Shown: positions 1 through 9,752, counted from the stretch's first letter. The stretch is DNA of 64,000 bases from Anaerospora hongkongensis (GCF_004339805.1 NZ_SLUI01000004.1:248001-312000), one strand, 5' to 3'. Program-made: numbers and translations. Notes: a model not told the origin generated them from the letters alone.

Positions 1-190
1 TATCCTCCGGTGACAGCCCGGCCGTAGCCACCTGATACAACAGGGGCTGGAATAAGTGGTAATTCTGCTTATCCAGTAAAGTTACCTGGACCGGGGCATT
101 ATCTAAATCACGGGCGGCCTGCAGACCGGCAAAGCCGGCGCCGACGATGACGACATGGGGAACGTTTTTTGCGTGTGTTTCATTAGACAC
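1..190 (-). CDS. ndh: Type-II NADH dehydrogenase (NDH-2), N-terminal fragment
   Basis: Only the first 63 codons are in the window; the gene continues past base 1. It starts with GTG at 188-190, preceded by the ribosome site GAGGTGAT. The peptide shows the FAD-binding Rossmann motif ([17 protein letters not shown], about residues 13-29), then a second strand ending [20 protein letters not shown], a signature of single-subunit NADH:quinone oxidoreductases and related pyridine nucleotide-disulphide oxidoreductases. Family members are peripheral membrane flavoproteins passing electrons from NADH to quinone without proton pumping. The C-terminal NADH and membrane-anchor regions are unseen, so a sulfide:quinone or other FAD/NAD oxidoreductase is not excluded. 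Confidence 0.72.
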   Translation of the reverse strand, partial: MSNETHAKNVPHVVIVGAGFAGLQAARDLDNAPVQVTLLDKQNYHLFQPLLYQVATAGLSPED

Positions 191-257
191 AAGTATCACC
201 TCATATATTTGCCCTGACGTAACACACGATTTCGCTGGAAGGCAGGAATAATCCTGC

Positions 258-827
258 TTATAAGAAGACAACCTGGTTATTGACGAAAGATTCAATCCGT
301 ACAAGTGACTCTACCCGGTAACCGGCATCGAGCAACCGCTGCCGCCCCTGTTGAAAGCTCTTTTCGATAACGATACCGATTCCGGCAACCTGGCTGCCTG
401 CTTCCCGGACAAGGGCAGCCATACCTAAGGCCGCTTCACCGCTGGCCAGGAAATCGTCAACGATCAGAATTTTTTCCTTGCTGCCAAGAAATTTTTTGGA
501 AATGGTGATATCATTGCTCTCTTTTTTTGTATAAGAGAAGACTTGTGTATGGAAGACGTCATCCGTCATTAAAATCGATTTTTTCTTGCGGGCAAAAACA
601 ACAGGCACTTTGAGAAACAAGGCAGTGGTTAGTGCCACGGCAATACCGGAAGATTCAATTGTTACCACCTTGGTAATGCCTTCATTCTTAAAGCGGCCGG
701 CAAACTCTTCGCCAATTTGCATCATCAGTTGGGGATCAAGCTGGTGGTTTAAAAAAGAATCCACCTTCAAAACTGCGTTATTTAATACAATGCCTTCTTT
801 GGCAATGCGCTGTTTTAATAGTTCCAT
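258..827 (-). CDS. xpt: Xanthine phosphoribosyltransferase
   Basis: Salvage enzyme converting xanthine plus PRPP to XMP in the cytoplasm. The 189-residue protein follows the Bacillus Xpt pattern from end to end: [10 protein letters not shown] near the N-terminus, [18 protein letters not shown], and the PRPP-binding loop [15 protein letters not shown] chose the ATG at 825-827 because an upstream in-frame ATG (840-842) overlaps the ribosome site GGAGG, which sits 8 nt before the chosen start. It begins 18 bp after the LysR gene on the same strand, so the two are probably cotranscribed. The purine riboswitch seen before xpt in Bacillus is not present between them. Confidence 0.93.
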   Translation of the reverse strand: MELLKQRIAKEGIVLNNAVLKVDSFLNHQLDPQLMMQIGEEFAGRFKNEGITKVVTIESSGIAVALTTALFLKVPVVFARKKKSILMTDDVFHTQVFSYTKKESNDITISKKFLGSKEKILIVDDFLASGEAALGMAALVREAGSQVAGIGIVIEKSFQQGRQRLLDAGYRVESLVRIESFVNNQVVFL

Positions 828-845
828 AATGTTGTCCTCCATAGC

Positions 846-1739
846 TCATTGTTGTAGTAGTTCAATAAATTTTTTTGCTGCCCGTGGAACCGGAATATTG
901 GCGGAAGTTACGATGCCTAATTCACGGCTGGGAATTGCGGCTGAGACATCAACGATGAAAAGTTGTCCTGTTGCCAGCTGGCTGCTTACATATTCTTTGG
1001 CGATAAAAGAGATGCCTAAACCGATTTTAACTAAATCTACTAATAAATCAATACTTCCTACTTCAAATTCCGGGTTTAATTTTACTTTGTTTTTGTGTAC
1101 GAACTCTTCGAAGTAGTCGCGTGTAACGGAATTGCGTTCCAATAGGAGCAGCGGATAGGCTTCTAATTCTGTAAGCGATACTTTACGCCCTGACAAGGCG
1201 GAAAAGGCCGGGCCGGCAACAAACACATCCTGAATGGTCTGCAGGGAGGTTACCTGCAGATTTTTATTCCATTCATGGCCTTCCCTGGGCAGGTTAACAA
1301 CACTGAGATCGACAGCTCCTTTTTTTACCAGATCAATACATACCGGTGAAGTGCGATTGGATACTTTAATTTTGATTTCAGGATAAAGCTGGTTGAATTG
1401 CTGAAAATAAGGTAATAAATGATATTTACAAATCGTATCACTTGCTCCGATATGCATTTCACCTTGCTTTAACGCTTGAAGCTCTTTTAGACTGCGCTCA
1501 CCGGAACCGATCAGATTGAAAGCCTGTTCAATATGTTGAAACAATAGTTCCCCTTCCTGGGAAAGGCGAACTTGTTTAGTACTGCGAATAAACAAACGGC
1601 AGTGCAATGTTTCTTCCAGGGATTTAATCGATTGACTGACTGCTGACTGGGATATGCGCAACTCAATAGAAGCTTCTGAAAAGCTGAGATGTTTTGCAAC
1701 ATAATAGAAAACCTTATACAGTTCAAAGTTAGTCTCCAT
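846..1739 (-). CDS. LysR-family transcriptional regulator
   Basis: 297 residues, normal length for the family. The N-terminal winged helix-turn-helix (about residues 4-62; FSEASIELRISQSAVSQSIKSLEE) is followed by a periplasmic-binding-protein-like effector domain (about 90-290). The start has a good ribosome site (TAGGAGAG). It is divergent from purL with 125 bp between them and lies upstream of xpt on the same strand, so a role in purine metabolism is a reasonable guess, supported only by position. LysR proteins usually bind the shared promoter region, are often autorepressed, and activate the divergent gene in response to a small ligand. The ligand cannot be read from sequence. Confidence 0.9.
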   Translation of the reverse strand: METNFELYKVFYYVAKHLSFSEASIELRISQSAVSQSIKSLEETLHCRLFIRSTKQVRLSQEGELLFQHIEQAFNLIGSGERSLKELQALKQGEMHIGASDTICKYHLLPYFQQFNQLYPEIKIKVSNRTSPVCIDLVKKGAVDLSVVNLPREGHEWNKNLQVTSLQTIQDVFVAGPAFSALSGRKVSLTELEAYPLLLLERNSVTRDYFEEFVHKNKVKLNPEFEVGSIDLLVDLVKIGLGISFIAKEYVSSQLATGQLFIVDVSAAIPSRELGIVTSANIPVPRAAKKFIELLQQ

Positions 1740-1775
1740 ATTAGCTCTCCTAATCGGAATTTAAGTAACATTAAC

Positions 1776-1804
1776 TTTACTAATAAGTATATTCTGGGTA
1801 TAAT
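1776..1804 (+). promoter_or_regulatory. Putative purL promoter with a short palindrome in the spacer
   Basis: TTTACT (1776-1781), a 17-bp spacer and a perfect TATAAT (1799-1804) precede purL. The spacer start carries the near-palindrome TACTAATAAGTA, placed where a LysR protein encoded by the divergent gene could bind. The promoter is a strong match; the LysR site is inferred from position only. Confidence 0.6.
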
Positions 1805-1864
1805 GGGTTTGTCAAAAAGAAAATGTGGCAAAGCCACGGAAAATCAAGAGGGGGATGCCAGTTT

Positions 1865-4800
1865 ATGCCGCAACAGGTGAGACGGATTCTGGTGGAAAAA
1901 AAACCGGGATTTGATGTGGAAGCTCAAAGTCTTTGTCGTGATTTACAACATAACCTTGGCATAACTGCCCTGGAAAATGTTCGCCTGATCCACCGCTATG
2001 ATATGGCGGGAATCAGTGATGCTGTGTACAACCAGGCTAAACAAACCATATTTGCTGAGCCGCCGGTTGATTTCGTGTATGATCAGACGTTTGACCTTAA
2101 GCCGGGTGACAGGAGTTTTGCTGTTGAATTTTTACCCGGCCAATATGATCAGCGGGCAGATTCTGCTATGCAGTGCATTCAGCTGCTTACGCAGGCACAA
2201 CCGCCGGTTATCCGCTCAGCCAAAGTAATTGTTCTTGAAGGACGATTAGAGGAAAAGCACTTTACCGCAATTAAGGAATACTGCATTAACCCAGTTGAAG
2301 CGCGGGAAGCGGCAATGGACATTCCTGCTTCGCTTGATTTGGAATGGGAAAAACCGGCTGCAGTGAAAACACTGACGGGTTTTATTGCACTTACGGAAGC
2401 AGAACTAAGTGATCTGAAAGAGCAGCTGGGTCTAGCCATGAGCGAAGCTGATTTAGCTTTTTGTCAGCAGTATTTTAAGTGTGATGAGAAGCGGGATCCT
2501 ACGATCACAGAAATCCGGGTCATCGATACGTATTGGTCCGATCATTGCCGGCATACTACTTTTCACACGAAGCTGACAGGCGTGGAAATTCAGCAGGGGC
2601 GTTATACCAAACCTGTGGAACAGGCCTACCGCCATTATCAGGAAGCCCGTGAGTATGTTTACGGGAAAACTGATCGTGATATAAGTCTGATGGATATTGC
2701 TACCATCGGCATGAAACAGTTGAAGAAACAAGGACTGCTGGCAGACCTTGATGAATCGGAAGAAGTCAATGCTGCCAGTATTGTCGTACCTGTAGATATA
2801 GATGGCCGCACAGAGGAATGGCTGGTTATGTTTAAAAATGAAACGCATAATCATCCTACCGAAATTGAACCTTTTGGCGGAGCGGCAACCTGTCTGGGCG
2901 GGGCAATCCGTGATCCCTTATCCGGAAGGTCCTATGTTTACCAAGCTATGCGGGTAACCGGCAGCGGAGATCCCCGGACGAAAATTGAAGATACATTGCC
3001 GGGCAAGCTGCCGCAGCGGAAAATTACGGTTGGTGCCGCTCAGGGTTACAGTTCGTACGGCAATCAAATTGGTTTGGCTACCGGCCAGGTTGCTGAAATA
3101 TATGATGAAGGTTTTATTGCCAAGAGAATGGAGATTGGCGCCGTTGTTGCTGCCGCTCCACGGAATAATGTAAGAAGAACAAGCCCTGTCGCCGGTGACG
3201 TTGTGTTATTGGTAGGGGGGCGGACCGGGCGGGATGGCTGTGGTGGAGCAACCGGCTCTTCCAAAGAGCACACAGTCGATTCACTGGCTTCGTGCGGTGC
3301 CGAAGTACAAAAAGGCAATGCCCCGACAGAACGCAAAATTCAACGCTTGTTCCGCCAGCCGGAAGCAGCGCGCTTAATCAAGCGCTGCAATGATTTTGGT
3401 GCAGGCGGAGTGGCTGTCGCAATTGGTGAGCTAACCGACGGTTTGGAAATATGTCTTGATGCGGTCCCTAAAAAATATGAGGGCCTTGACGGAACGGAAC
3501 TGGCTATTTCCGAATCACAGGAGCGCATGGCTGTTGTCGTAGCGGCGGCAGATGCTGACCGTTTTTGTGCACTGGCTGATAAAGAGAATTTGGAAGTGAC
3601 TAATGTCGCAACTGTAACCGACACCAATCGGCTGGTTATGCTGTGGCGGGAAGCGAGTATCGTTAATCTCAGCCGTGATTTCTTAAACACCAATGGCGTA
3701 AAGCAGACGGCTCAGGCGGTAATTGCCGCTCCGAATGAGGCCGAAAACTACTTTGCCCTGCAGGCAGAATTTGACCGGGCTGATCTGAAAGCGGCCTGGC
3801 TGGCTAATCTGCGGGATTTGAATGTGTGCAGTCAAAAAGGATTGGTGGAACGTTTTGACAGCACGATTGGTGCGGGAACTGTCATAATGCCGTTTGGCGG
3901 CAAGCATCAGCTAACCCCTGCTGAAGGAATGGCAGCAAAAATACCGGTTTTAAGTGGAGAAACAACAACTGTTACCACCATGGCTTATGGTTATAGTCCC
4001 CGTCTCGCTAAATGGAGTCCTTTTCATGGCGCACTTTATGCTGTGGTAGAGTCGGTCGTTAAAACTGCGGCAATGGGGGCGGATTACCGCCGTATACGGT
4101 TAACACTGCAAGAGTATTTTGAGAAGCTGGGCACAGACCGCACTAAGTGGGGAAAACCACTGAGTGCGTTGCTGGGAGCTTTATATGCGGGGCAGCAGCT
4201 GGGAGTTGCTGCAATTGGCGGTAAAGACAGCATGTCCGGTACTTTTATGGAGCTTAACGTGCCGCCGACGCTGGTTTCCTTTGCCCTTGCTCCCGCTAAG
4301 GCCGGGCAGATCCTTTCCCCGGAATTTAAGAACAGTGGCAGTCTTGTTGTTCTGTTGGCCTTACCGCGTGACAGTGAAGAAATGCCGTGTTTTGCTACAC
4401 TGCACAAAAATCTGGCAAAAGTCAGTCAGTTAGCCGAGAAGGGGAAACTGTTGGCTGTTCAGACGGTGCGGACCGGTGGAATTGCTGCTGCAATTAGTAA
4501 AATGACATTCGGTAATCGGATTGGCTTTGTATTTCAGGCTGATTATGCAGGCAAAGAGCTGTTTTGTCCGGAGCATGGCTCAATCATCCTGGAATTGGCG
4601 GGCGATACTGATATAGCAGAAATCTTTGTTGACGTAAACTACCAATTGCTAGGCAAAACAACTTCACAGCCCGCTATTATCGTTGCGGACCGGGAAATAC
4701 CGCTGGACGAAGCAACCGCTGCATGGCAGCAGCCGCTGGAAGAAGTGTTTCCGGTGAATTGTCCGGCGACACTGCATTCCCCTTGCATAGCAGGGCATTC

Positions 4801-5635
4801 CGGGCGCAGCTCCCGTAAGCCTCTTACTCGCGTGGCTAAACCGCGGGTGCTCATTCCGGTATTCCCCGGAACAAATTGTGAATATGATTCAGCCAGGGCT
4901 TTTGCAGCAGCTGGAGCAGAGACGGAGTTGCTGGTTTTTCGCAATTTAACTGCCAGTGCCGTCCAGCAATCCATCAATGAATTAGCCCGGCAGATTGGGC
5001 AAAGCCAGATTGTTATGCTTCCCGGCGGCTTTAGTGCCGGAGATGAGCCTGAAGGCTCAGGGAAGTTCATCGCTGCCGTATTCCGCAACCCTCAAATAAA
5101 AGAGGCCGTTGCCAGCTTGCTGGAACAGCGGGATGGGTTAATGCTGGGGATTTGCAACGGTTTTCAGGCCCTGATTAAGCTGGGACTTGTGCCGTACGGC
5201 CGGATTTGCGAAATGACAGAAACCAGCCCCACCTTGACGTATAATGCGATTGGGCGCCATGTGTCGACGATGGTTCAGACGAAAATCGTATCAACTTTGT
5301 CCCCCTGGTTTGCCGCTATGGAAGTCGGCGATATTCATACCGTTCCTGTTTCGCATGGCGAAGGACGTTTTACAGCACCGCCGGAGATTATGGAAAAGCT
5401 GATTACTCATGGGCAGGTTGCCGCTCAATATGTTGATTTTGAGGGCAATGCCACGTATACCAATAACAGCAATCCCAACCAGTCTTTCTACGCAGTGGAG
5501 GCATTGACCAGTCCGGATGGCCGTGTCTTAGGAAAAATGGCTCATTCCGAACGGGTTGGCAGTTATATCGCGAAAAATGTTCCCGGCACCAAGGAACAAG
5601 CGTTGTTTAAAGCCGGGGTCCGTTATTTTCAATAA
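1865..5635 (+). CDS. purL: Phosphoribosylformylglycinamidine synthase, single-chain
   Basis: Fourth step of de novo purine synthesis: FGAR + glutamine + ATP to FGAM. At 1256 residues this is the large one-chain form found in many Clostridia and proteobacteria, with an N-terminal PurS-like region, two AIR-synthase-type halves and a C-terminal glutaminase. FKNETHNHPTEIEPFGGAA near residue 328 is the FGAM-synthase catalytic segment. The glutaminase has the nucleophile in GICNGFQ (Cys about 1097) and the downstream HGEGRF histidine. I chose the ATG at 1865, which follows AGAGGGGGA, over upstream in-frame ATG 1823. It stands alone, without other pur genes, next to a LysR regulator and xpt. A strong terminator follows. 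Confidence 0.95.
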   Translation: MPQQVRRILVEKKPGFDVEAQSLCRDLQHNLGITALENVRLIHRYDMAGISDAVYNQAKQTIFAEPPVDFVYDQTFDLKPGDRSFAVEFLPGQYDQRADSAMQCIQLLTQAQPPVIRSAKVIVLEGRLEEKHFTAIKEYCINPVEAREAAMDIPASLDLEWEKPAAVKTLTGFIALTEAELSDLKEQLGLAMSEADLAFCQQYFKCDEKRDPTITEIRVIDTYWSDHCRHTTFHTKLTGVEIQQGRYTKPVEQAYRHYQEAREYVYGKTDRDISLMDIATIGMKQLKKQGLLADLDESEEVNAASIVVPVDIDGRTEEWLVMFKNETHNHPTEIEPFGGAATCLGGAIRDPLSGRSYVYQAMRVTGSGDPRTKIEDTLPGKLPQRKITVGAAQGYSSYGNQIGLATGQVAEIYDEGFIAKRMEIGAVVAAAPRNNVRRTSPVAGDVVLLVGGRTGRDGCGGATGSSKEHTVDSLASCGAEVQKGNAPTERKIQRLFRQPEAARLIKRCNDFGAGGVAVAIGELTDGLEICLDAVPKKYEGLDGTELAISESQERMAVVVAAADADRFCALADKENLEVTNVATVTDTNRLVMLWREASIVNLSRDFLNTNGVKQTAQAVIAAPNEAENYFALQAEFDRADLKAAWLANLRDLNVCSQKGLVERFDSTIGAGTVIMPFGGKHQLTPAEGMAAKIPVLSGETTTVTTMAYGYSPRLAKWSPFHGALYAVVESVVKTAAMGADYRRIRLTLQEYFEKLGTDRTKWGKPLSALLGALYAGQQLGVAAIGGKDSMSGTFMELNVPPTLVSFALAPAKAGQILSPEFKNSGSLVVLLALPRDSEEMPCFATLHKNLAKVSQLAEKGKLLAVQTVRTGGIAAAISKMTFGNRIGFVFQADYAGKELFCPEHGSIILELAGDTDIAEIFVDVNYQLLGKTTSQPAIIVADREIPLDEATAAWQQPLEEVFPVNCPATLHSPCIAGHSGRSSRKPLTRVAKPRVLIPVFPGTNCEYDSARAFAAAGAETELLVFRNLTASAVQQSINELARQIGQSQIVMLPGGFSAGDEPEGSGKFIAAVFRNPQIKEAVASLLEQRDGLMLGICNGFQALIKLGLVPYGRICEMTETSPTLTYNAIGRHVSTMVQTKIVSTLSPWFAAMEVGDIHTVPVSHGEGRFTAPPEIMEKLITHGQVAAQYVDFEGNATYTNNSNPNQSFYAVEALTSPDGRVLGKMAHSERVGSYIAKNVPGTKEQALFKAGVRYFQ

Positions 5636-5636
5636 T

Positions 5637-5664
5637 AAAAGCGCTGCCGACAGGCAGCGCTTTT
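5637..5664 (+). terminator. Intrinsic terminator after purL
   Basis: Perfect stem AAAAGCGCTGCC / GGCAGCGCTTTT with a 4-nt loop (5649-5652), ending in a T run, immediately after the purL stop codon. Confidence 0.9.
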
Positions 5665-5761
5665 CCTGTTTGTCCTATTAAATTTCCCCGGACAATTCCG
5701 TATTTGCCAAAAGAGTGATAATATGGAAGCAATAGTAGGCGGTTCAAGGAGTGAAATTGGT

Positions 5762-7720
5762 ATGGATGACAGGATAAGTGCTTTGCAGCAACGGGTAGCC
5801 GACTTGGAGGAACTGTTAAAGAGGAAGCATCAGGCCAATCTTAACCAAGCTGCTGAATGTGATAAGCATAGAGCCGCACAGGAACAACTGCACAAGCTGA
5901 TGATAGCTGTTGAGCAGAGTACCTCAGGAGTTGTTATTACCGATGCAAAAGGGAATATTGAATATGTTAATCGCAAATTTGTAGAAATGACAGGCTACTC
6001 CAGTGCCGAAGCAAAAGGCCAGAATCCCCGCATCTTAAAGTCAGGCGAGCAGGGACCGGAAGTCTATCGCGACTTATGGGATACGATAACTGCCGGACGG
6101 GAATGGCGCGGCGAATTTCATAATAAACGCAAAGACGGCAGTCTGTTTTGGGAATCGGCAGCGATCTCTCCCATTCGTGATTCAGCTGGTACGATTACCA
6201 GCTTCCTGGCAATCAAGGATGATATTACCGAATGGAAAAAGGCACAGGATGAACTGAAATTTGCTCATGCGCAAATGATAGAATTATTTAATTCCGCACC
6301 GGATGCCATGAGTGTTATTAACAGCGAGTATACCATTATTCTGGTAAATAACACCTTAGGCAGGCTGCTGGGGTTGAATAAGGAAGCCGCTCTCGGCCGG
6401 AAGTGCTATGATTTTTTTCAAAATGATCTGTGCCATACGCCACGTTGTCCTTTGCGACGCATTATGGCAGGGGAAGAACGAATTGAGACTGACATTGAGT
6501 TGAAAAATGGACAAAATCGCAAAATTCCCTGTCTGTTTACGGCGATTCCGTACCGCCCGGCAGGAAAGCTTATTGGCATTATAGAGAACTTCAAGGATAT
6601 GACGGAACGACGGCGGGCGGAAGAAGCGATGCGCAAGGATTTCCTGCTGGGTTCTAAAATTCAACGTGAATTTATTCCTCTGCCGGTAGCCAATGAACAG
6701 ATAATAATCCAGCCTGTCTATGAACCTTATAATCATGTCAGTGGTGATTTGTGTGATTACATCTGGGTAAAAGAAGGTCATTTATTTGGCTACGTTATTG
6801 ATGTTATGGGACATGGGCTGGCTACGGCCCTGCAGACAAGTGCCTTGCGCGTCCTCTTCCGCCAGGCTGCGGAGAAAGATCTTTCATTAAGGGAAAAAAT
6901 GGATTGGATTAATCGTGCGGCAATCGCCTATTTCGCGGAAGATTCGTTTGCAGGGGCAATTTGTTTTGAACTGGATTTTACCAGTATGACACTAACTTAT
7001 GTTGCGGCCGGGATTAATTTTTTTCTGGCCAGCAGCCGCGTATTGCAAGGCGTGGTTACAGTTCCGGGGTCTTTCCTGGGCATTACCGCTACTGCGGAAT
7101 TCGAAAGCCACACCGTTCCAATGAGACAAGGCGATGCGTATTACTTTGTTACGGATGGCATATTTGACTTGATGGATAATGAGGTCATCGCTAATGTGAG
7201 CAGCTTCAGCGGCACAATGAAAGCACTCTCCGATAAGGCAACAAGCAGTAGACGCTGGGATGATGCAACCGCTTTGGGGATTGAGATTAAAGCCAAATCG
7301 AGCTGGCCGCTGCGCTTTGCTATTCGTGACAGGGGAGAAATTTGTCATTTCCGCAATCGTATTCGGCTGCTGCTAGGGCAGCTTGGTGGTGAAAAAGCAG
7401 GACTTTTGGAAGTGGCGGTTAATGAAGCAGTAAATAATGCTATCTATTCAGCCGAGAAAAGTGAACAGTTTTTTGTTCACGTAAGCCTGAATTGTTTTGG
7501 ACGGTTATTACTAATTCGAGTCAAAGACAGCGGCGCGGGCTTTGGCGGCAACGAAGCCCTAAAGGACATGGAACAAACGGGCGAAGAACTATTCAGTGAA
7601 GCCGGTATGCACGAATCGGGCCGGGGAATTATGCTGATGAAAGCTATTTTTGATCAGATACGCTATAATCGTAAGGGAAATGAAATCCTGCTTGTTAAGC
7701 GAATTGCAAATAGAAATTGA
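5762..7720 (+). CDS. PAS-PAS-PP2C (SpoIIE-type) phosphatase with C-terminal HATPase
   Basis: Probable regulator acting on an anti-sigma-antagonist pathway. Order in the 652-residue protein: a short N-terminal coiled coil (LQQRVADLEELLKRK), a PAS domain (about 45-160), a second PAS (about 170-285), a PP2C/SpoIIE phosphatase (about 300-500), and an RsbW/SpoIIAB-like ATPase (about 520-650). Metal-binding motifs of the phosphatase are visible: SGDLCDY, VIDVMGHG, VTDGIFD and DDATALG. The ATPase has EVAVNEAVNNA (N box), VKDSGAGF and GRGIMLM. Start chosen at ATG 5762, eight bases after AAGGAGTG; an upstream ATG at 5723 has a weaker site. Phosphatase and kinase-like domains on one chain resemble RsbU/RsbW fusions. 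Substrates are unknown, and no STAS-domain partner lies nearby. Confidence 0.85.
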   Translation: MDDRISALQQRVADLEELLKRKHQANLNQAAECDKHRAAQEQLHKLMIAVEQSTSGVVITDAKGNIEYVNRKFVEMTGYSSAEAKGQNPRILKSGEQGPEVYRDLWDTITAGREWRGEFHNKRKDGSLFWESAAISPIRDSAGTITSFLAIKDDITEWKKAQDELKFAHAQMIELFNSAPDAMSVINSEYTIILVNNTLGRLLGLNKEAALGRKCYDFFQNDLCHTPRCPLRRIMAGEERIETDIELKNGQNRKIPCLFTAIPYRPAGKLIGIIENFKDMTERRRAEEAMRKDFLLGSKIQREFIPLPVANEQIIIQPVYEPYNHVSGDLCDYIWVKEGHLFGYVIDVMGHGLATALQTSALRVLFRQAAEKDLSLREKMDWINRAAIAYFAEDSFAGAICFELDFTSMTLTYVAAGINFFLASSRVLQGVVTVPGSFLGITATAEFESHTVPMRQGDAYYFVTDGIFDLMDNEVIANVSSFSGTMKALSDKATSSRRWDDATALGIEIKAKSSWPLRFAIRDRGEICHFRNRIRLLLGQLGGEKAGLLEVAVNEAVNNAIYSAEKSEQFFVHVSLNCFGRLLLIRVKDSGAGFGGNEALKDMEQTGEELFSEAGMHESGRGIMLMKAIFDQIRYNRKGNEILLVKRIANRN

Positions 7721-7738
7721 ATGGGATAGGTGGAGGTT

Positions 7739-9622
7739 ATGACTGTTATCAATAGTGTTTCAACTCCCCCTGCAGCTGCTTTGCAGGCTGAAGAGACGGT
7801 AAATACAAGCAAAACCGAGGTCAGCGGCGAGCAATCTGGTGCAACGAAGCTGCCGCCGACGGCCGCCAGTGATACAAGTGGAATTGGCGAAGCTATACAA
7901 AAGACCCTCAAAGAATTGACGCAGTCGATAGATAAGCGCAGTCAGATATTAAACACACTGCCGGCTGATGTAAAAGAGCAGGTTCAGGCGCTGCTGCTAA
8001 AGGCAGCCGCTTCGCAAAACCTACTGTCACAGGGCTTATTTGCTGCTGTCAGTCTCCAAAAGCAGTCAGCACAGAATCTGCTGGATATGGCTTTTTCGCT
8101 GGAAACGGCAGCAAGTGTTCCAGAGCCTGCGGGAGATTGTGAGGCTTTATTGGGAAGCATCACGCAAAAACTGGGGGCAGGTAACGCCGGTCAACATGCT
8201 AAGCAATTGGTTGCTCTGGCGCGCCAGTTGGTCGATCCGGCCATCTCCCGTGATTCCGCCAATCTTAACGAACAGCAGAGTGTGCTGCCAGAAACAGGGG
8301 GATCAGCCGATTCTCAGGATTTAGCGAAGACAGGTCAGCCCAATGTAATGAATAAGAACAGCTTCGCTCCGGCTGGCCAAGCAGGCAAGAATTTGCCAGG
8401 ACTGCTGAATATGGGACTTCCTGAGCAGCAGGCAGCACAGCCAAGTCAGTCTGGTACAATACAGTCCGGTACTGCACAGCCTGGTCAGCCGGAAACGGCA
8501 CAGCCGGGTACAGTACAGCCCGGGCCGACGGCAGCGGCACAGTCCGGTCAGCCCGGCGGGGCATTACCTGGACAGTCTGGTACCTCACAGACGAGTCAGC
8601 CTGGGATGGCAGTGGCCGGGCAGCCAGATGCAGTACAGTCCGGACAGTCTGGTACGGCAGTGACCGGGCAGACTGGTGTAATACAGCCCGGACGGCCGGG
8701 ATTGGCATTACCTGGGCAGCCCGGTACAGTCCAGTCCAGTCAACCAGGAGCGTCTTTGCCCGGGCAGCCAACCACACAGCCTGGCCAGCCAACCACACAG
8801 CCTGGCCAGCCAGCTGCAGCACAGCCCGGTCAAGGGAGTGCGGCAGCGCCAAGCCAACAGGGGACTGCCCAACTTAGTCAGCCGAGGTTCGCACAACCTG
8901 GACAGCCTGCAATGGTACAGCCAGGTCAGCCGGGAATGGTGCAACCCGGTCAGTCCGGTATGACACTGCCCGGTCTGCAGGCCGGTGGAACGGTCCTGCA
9001 TGACATTAAGCAATTGCTGGCGAACTTGACAACAGATATAACAAAGGATCAATTACAGACAGCAGCAAAACCGGTAGAAACTTTAATACCACAGGTCTTG
9101 AGACAGGCGGCCGCACAGCACGGATTAGCTGATCTGCCTACCCTGTGGGCCTTACTAAAAATAGTTGAGCTTAATCAGTGGAAGAATATCGACCGCAGTG
9201 AACGGGCGAAAGCCGGAGCGGACTTGAAACGCCTGGCACAGCTATTTGCCAAAGAAACTGCCCCGCAGGGTGAGAATGTCAGTACCCATACGGTATTGAG
9301 CTATTCTATGCCCTTATATTTTGGAGACAATCCTCATCCCTATCCGGCTTATATTCATATCTATCATCAGCGGGAACAAACTGACCGGGAGCAGGGAGAA
9401 TATGAAACTTGGCTGCGGATTGCTCTTGATACACAAAATATAGGAATGGTGGATGCCAGTTTTCGCCTTTATGACGGAGAAAAAGTAGATGTTCGTGTGG
9501 GGCTGGGCGACTGCCAGGCAGTGGAATCTTTTTCGCAGGCTGTACCGGATATTCGTACGGCACTGGCAGAATCACCGCTTACCTTACAGGTTTTGGCCGT
9601 CAATAAGCTGAAAGAAGACTGA
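7739..9622 (+). CDS. Pro/Gln/Gly-repeat protein with FliK-like C-terminal region
   Basis: About 627 residues in three parts. The N-terminal 200 are Ala/Gln-rich and helical in character (KKSAQ-type amphipathic stretches near residue 100). Residues about 235-415 are low-complexity, built from loosely repeated PGQ/SGQ/QPG units of nine to ten residues. The C-terminal 190 are folded-looking: a helical part, then LYFGDNPHPYPAYIHIYHQ and WLRIALDTQNIGMVDASFRLYDGEKVDVRVGLGDC. The last part resembles the hook-length-control (FliK) C-terminal domain in its lG-x-v pattern, but that is by eye. No signal peptide or membrane segment. Start is uncertain: GTG 7730 or ATG 7739; I favour the ATG, five bases after AGGTGG. 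It lies 18 bp after the phosphatase gene, so probably the same transcript. Function unknown. Confidence 0.6.
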   Translation: MTVINSVSTPPAAALQAEETVNTSKTEVSGEQSGATKLPPTAASDTSGIGEAIQKTLKELTQSIDKRSQILNTLPADVKEQVQALLLKAAASQNLLSQGLFAAVSLQKQSAQNLLDMAFSLETAASVPEPAGDCEALLGSITQKLGAGNAGQHAKQLVALARQLVDPAISRDSANLNEQQSVLPETGGSADSQDLAKTGQPNVMNKNSFAPAGQAGKNLPGLLNMGLPEQQAAQPSQSGTIQSGTAQPGQPETAQPGTVQPGPTAAAQSGQPGGALPGQSGTSQTSQPGMAVAGQPDAVQSGQSGTAVTGQTGVIQPGRPGLALPGQPGTVQSSQPGASLPGQPTTQPGQPTTQPGQPAAAQPGQGSAAAPSQQGTAQLSQPRFAQPGQPAMVQPGQPGMVQPGQSGMTLPGLQAGGTVLHDIKQLLANLTTDITKDQLQTAAKPVETLIPQVLRQAAAQHGLADLPTLWALLKIVELNQWKNIDRSERAKAGADLKRLAQLFAKETAPQGENVSTHTVLSYSMPLYFGDNPHPYPAYIHIYHQREQTDREQGEYETWLRIALDTQNIGMVDASFRLYDGEKVDVRVGLGDCQAVESFSQAVPDIRTALAESPLTLQVLAVNKLKED

Positions 9623-9634
9623 TTTCTAACAAAA

Positions 9635-9662
9635 GGCCCGGCAAATCGTTTGCCGGGCTTTT
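9635..9662 (+). terminator. Intrinsic terminator
   Basis: Stem GCCCGGCAAA / TTTGCCGGGC around loop TCG, followed by TTTT, 14 bp after the repeat-protein stop. Confidence 0.9.
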
Positions 9663-9752
9663 ATCTTAAATGATCATACCGTCAGCTAAGCAGGATAATA
9701 GGTGAACCGGGAAAGAATATAGATAGTACTAAAAATGAGGAGGATGGATAAT

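Noticed and set aside
236-257. Terminator after xpt (GCAGGA / TCCTGC hairpin)
   Set aside because: Short stem with no T run on the minus strand.
586-1116. Plus-strand 176-residue ORF opposite xpt and the LysR gene
   Set aside because: Antisense shadow: no ribosome site, crosses two well-supported genes.
8265-9052. Minus-strand frames opposite the PGQ-repeat region
   Set aside because: Long open frames arise from the GC-rich repeated codons; they have no ribosome sites and give low-complexity Ala/Val/Leu/Arg-rich translations.
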